DNA of 64,000 bases from positions 79,763,465 through 79,827,464 of the forward strand of contig CM069445.1 in NCBI GenBank assembly GCA_035610835.1, written 5' to 3'. The position numbers were made by a program, and so were the translations under genes. The DNA comes from Ophiura sarsii (lineage: Eukaryota; Echinodermata; Ophiuroidea; Amphilepidida; Ophiuridae). Below are positions 60,718 through 64,000 of the stretch, in pieces; the stretch's first letter is position 1; every line of letters begins with the position of its first letter. The notes beneath the pieces were generated by a model. It saw only the letters and a list, made by a program, of their open reading frames with translations. It had not been told where the DNA came from and did no database searches.

Positions 60718-60904
60718 ATAAGAAGAAACAGCTAGAATACAGTATATTAGTCGTTTCTCGACTAATATAACAAGTAAAAACACTGTAAAATTAGGGTAAA
60801 ATGCCAAATATGGGCTGAAAAGAAGAGAAAAAATTGTAATTTTGGCACAAGAAAATTAAAAAGAGGAAATCAGCTAAAAAGAAGAATTCTCACACCCACC
60901 CCTG

Positions 60905-62683
60905 TGATTTATAATTATGATAAACAAACATGACCTATTACCTTTAACGGAAAATTTATCATTTCAAACATAACAATAGATTTTAAAAATTTAATTAAGC
61001 ACATAATATTTCCAGAAATTATCTAATCAATTACCAGACATATTATAATTCAATATGCCTTTAACCTTCAGACCATGATTAAATACTGAAAATAATAATC
61101 CCACACAAAAACCCGACTGAATGAGTGATGCAAATGACTGTTTTAAACCCACATGCAGTGTCAATTTGACGTCATAGTCCATTCATTCTACTTCCATGCT
61201 ATCAAACATATAAGTACACACGTCTACAGCACACCTGAACAGTACTGTAAAAGCCAACATTTTCACGTAAAGATATTTTCGCGCATTTTGATATCATAGA
61301 CATTTTGCTAATTTTTTTTTTTCTTCGCAGGGGCCCTTCTCGATGCATTGCATGAATGTTGAAAACAATATTTTTGTGTGTTATAATTTGTGCGGAAAAA
61401 TATTTGCACGAAAAGCTCAAAAATAAAAAAACACGAAAATGTCAGCTTTAACAGTACATGGCTTGTGCCAAGTATAAATAAGTGATAGTTTATCATCCTA
61501 TCACAATCTCTTTTTTGGATTCGGTCCATTTTTTCCCCTTTGTAATTATTTTTCAGATTTATTTTATGCATTAGCAATTTGGTTTTAGCTTGCACTAACT
61601 TTCCTTCACAGAGCCATACAGAGGACTTCCAGGACTTTCAGGCTTGTAGTCAGGGTTTGCTGGGGTGGGGTGGTGTGGTGATGGTGGTGTGAAGGAGATA
61701 TTTGTTTTCCCCAAGGTGGATTTTTTTCTCCATCATGTGAACATTCTTACCACAGGCAAAGAAATGGCATAATTTCTCCATTTTTCTTACTTTATTGCAT
61801 TTAATTATCTACTTCCCTCCTCACCACATTAAAGGACAGGACTTCACAACTGTCTATGTTTTAAAAATTAAACGCTAACAATGAGGACCTCTGAAAAGTA
61901 GAGTCACCTTCATTCCCTATGAATAAATCCAGACGAGAAACATTTATTTTTACCCTGGCCATAGCCAGATTGACGTCACTGCGTTATCTGCGAAGAATAC
62001 ATTTATACCGTACTGAAATCAATAGTCAAATATAGAGCCAGCATTGGGAAATCTCCTTAGAGTGATGTCTTCTATACTTTTACATCTGAATTTCCAATTT
62101 CAAGACATTTGAGTTGTGAGAGGCAGAGAGGGTAATGAAAAGGTCTTCAACTATCACATTGAAAAGAGATGGCGATTAATGGCTAGTTCATGAATGATAT
62201 AGCATTGGTGATTGTAATGCTTTATTATAATACTGCCATCGTTGCTTTCTTTCTTTTTTCTTGCTTGAAAGAAACAAGCTGGCTTTAATAAATGTTTTTA
62301 TACTATTATCACACTAGAAACATTAGTTAAATTGACATTATGGGCTTTATACCAATTTTGTCTTGACATAAACCAAATATTTTTCAGCCCAAAAAAGAAG
62401 AAGAAAAGATGAAAAAAAGATTTCCCACCGACCGAGCGACCCAATTTTAAATTTCTAGCACTTGAGGGCAACACAACAAAAAATTGTTGGCCTAATTAAT
62501 GTCAATTGCATTTTGTGATGGCTATGTGGTTCATGTATAATTTCAAGCTCTCCTGTCACGTAATCTGCCCGCACAATTTCTAAGCAGTCAATCCTCAAGA
62601 CTTTAAGTAGGCCATATTATGTACGTCACCAGAATACACACTTGTTAAATGATCTAATTTCATTTTAGCTTCAATATGTTGAC
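60905..62683. other. intron or upstream region, nothing recognised
   Basis: No exon of the SRPK N-lobe could be found here. TG-rich GGGGTGGGGTGGTGTGGTGA lies at 61662. Confidence 0.45.
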
Positions 62684-63038
62684 TTAAAAAGGGTAGGTGT
62701 TCCAACTGCTGGCCTGATTTTCAACTTGAGGTTTTCTAATCTACATGATGGGTATCTATCCTTAAAATAGTCGTATTCCATAGTTTGAGTTGCATATATA
62801 ATTCCAATGATTCATATTTAGAAGCATAAGGTGACATGAAATTTGCCCATTGAGTAGTACACAAACTGGCCGGATGGTTAACCACCTATGGCAGTAATAC
62901 ACTACTGCATTATGTCTAAATGGAACATATCTTGCATTTGACAGAAATAATGATAACAAAATGGTGTTTTTTTTTCTGATCTATCAAAATATGTTGCTGG
63001 GCAAAAAAAGCTAAGGTGATCGGAACATCCACCTGTAA
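62684..63038. mobile_element. TTAA MITE, family member 4
   Basis: Starts TTAAAAAGGGTAGGTGTTCC and ends GTGATCGGAACATCCACCTG. It keeps GCCCATTGAGTAGTACACAA and ACTGGCCGGATGGTTAACCA as in the other copies. Confidence 0.75.
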
Positions 63039-64000
63039 CTAACTTTAGGTAAAATGTCTTCCTTTATATCTATACAAAATATGAGTATAACATTTGTTAT
63101 CAAGCACCACAAGTAATTTTATATATTAAAAAAAACTAAGAATTATGACAAACAATTGATTTGCTCATATTTTTGGCCCAGTATTCTAAGGGAATTGCCC
63201 AGAAAGGGACCCACCCGATATTGATTACAAATATGACCTAGCTAGCTGGCTGTTGTCTGAGCGGCGGAGACACAAATGAATACAGTCAACCATATATACG
63301 CTGTGTATTCAACCAGGTACTTATCCGCGCTGTTACAGAAATGCGATAAAAGTGATTATTTCATGCATCTATTTCTTTTGTTTTCCCGCATATTTCAAAC
63401 AATATGGTGTGTTATATTTTCCTGTCGTTTTCCAATACACATGTCTATATGTTGTCAAAATGTACATAATGTCATGCAGTGCAGACTTAAATGCCACTTA
63501 TTTACTAGAAACCTCAACAATATCAAAGCTACAATGTAAGCTTAAAATCATAAAGAGCCTAATACTGTAATCTACCTTGATCAACCACTTCACCATTGTC
63601 TCCGAGTGTGTAACATAGTATGAGGTCATGGTGTCAACCAGTGCAACACACATAATTACATTTATAAATAGGATAAGACATTTAGTTGTAAAATAATAAT
63701 TCTACCAATTATTTATCCAACAATTCATATTATTTACACAATTTTCCACATTGTTTTGTCATTTTACCTGTTCAGTTCTTGTTTGTCTAACAATTGTCTC
63801 TCTTTTAAATTATCATTTCATTTAATAGGGAAAACACCATGGATTGCAAGAAATCTCAAATGGTGGCCATTTTGAAAAATGAAAAATAAAAAGCCTCTCT
63901 TCCTCCTTTTTTCCCGGAAGAACCCGGACGTGAAACATGGTTTTTTTTAGCCTCATGTGATGCCAATATATATTTCCTAAGCGTGGGGACATCTCCATAT
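63039..64000. other. window end, nothing recognised
   Basis: A short open reading with a good donor at 63575 (..ETMVKWLIK|GTAGAT, minus strand) lacks an acceptor and any family likeness, so no gene is called. Confidence 0.4.

Larger units (their letters stand above)
47219..60771. repeat. 13.5-kb satellite-like array of about 290-bp monomers with TGACCTTTGACC motifs
   Basis: Monomers of about 285-295 bp share TTTTGACCCCTAGTGACCTT, TTCTTGACCTTTGACC, TGATTGACTTTT.TTCTTG, GGTCAAAATCGGAGCATGTC, CAATGACCCCTAGTGACCCC, TGACATGTCACTTTTA and CTCGGACAAGTAG. Blocks starting with CTAGAGATAATTGTGATCTT lie at 47219, 50259 and 51353, and a variant starts at 52403. Block ends carry GAGCTATAGGTCCCATGAC, a (GAA)n stretch, and TATTAGTCG..CGACTAATA hairpins. 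It is intronic or upstream of the SRPK exons. Open frames in it are by-products of the repeat. Confidence 0.95.
47171..60904. mobile_element. hAT-like MITE split by the satellite array
   Basis: CAGGGGTGCGAGTGGCC at 47171 and CTCACACCCACCCCTG ending at 60904 are hAT-style inverted ends. AAAAGAGGAAAACAG next to the left end and AAAAAGAGGAAATCAG next to the right end also match in type. Flanks CTGATTAA and TGATTTAT are only roughly alike. The satellite array at 47219-60771 lies inside, so it entered an existing element. Confidence 0.5.

Noticed and set aside
61600..61665. Possible minus-strand exon with PDYKPESPGSPLYGS between CCCCAG and GTGAAG
   Set aside because: Short, weak donor, and no clear likeness to the SRPK N-terminal region.
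63570..63640. Possible minus-strand exon ending ETMVKWLIK with donor GTAGAT
   Set aside because: No acceptor, no match to SRPK or another family; a single good GT is not enough.

Overview
The window is a eukaryotic, AT-rich, intron-dominated piece of an animal genome. The only protein gene I can support is part of an SR-protein kinase (SRPK family) on the minus strand. Seven exons are recognisable: 45868-45955, 41951-42057, 17238-17400, 13878-14030, 12272-12676, 1640-2035 and 333-773. They join in frame at GT/AG borders and encode about 584 residues: the kinase lobe from the segment before the hinge through the HTD-type catalytic loop, then a very long low-complexity spacer. The ATP-binding N-lobe exons should lie beyond position 64000 and the C-lobe exons before position 1. 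Organism: probably a marine invertebrate, possibly a deuterostome, judged from the SRPK sequence and the style and density of MITE, SINE and poly(C) repeats. I cannot name a species and hold this with low confidence.

Everything else is intron, packed with mobile elements. Several insertions are clean: hAT-type elements with 8-bp target duplications (2916-3208, 19995-20807), TA-flanked mariner-like foldback elements (8257-8812, 30922-31973, 33002-38658), and TTAA-flanked elements (17695-18089, 26561-26900, 35823-36456, 42142-42549). The 33.0-38.7 kb element is a large nested palindrome full of AAAATGGCCGCC-type motifs. At 28.3-30.0 kb an array of about 110-bp units rich in TGACC half-sites sits between two 309-bp direct repeats. 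At 47.2-60.8 kb is a 13.5-kb satellite-like array. Its last 7.6 kb is a 1,359-bp higher-order repeat of near-identical copies, it contains dozens of TGACCTTTGACC (DR1-like) motifs, and it lies inside a split hAT-like element.

Features most worth a second look: (1) a ten-fold seven-residue repeat (TPLSEAC type) encoded in the SRPK spacer; (2) an all-phase-1 exon layout in the spacer, with a possible 18-nt microexon made by local duplication; (3) decayed tandem copies of the 3' half of exon 41951-42057 in the following intron; (4) a dispersed family of cassettes with a telomere-like head (TTAACCCTAAC), an upstream dyad, a tRNA-like body and a T-run; (5) the DR1-rich higher-order array, with a head hairpin that shows compensatory changes; (6) seven long poly(C) tracts, all on the strand that makes them G-runs in the SRPK transcript.
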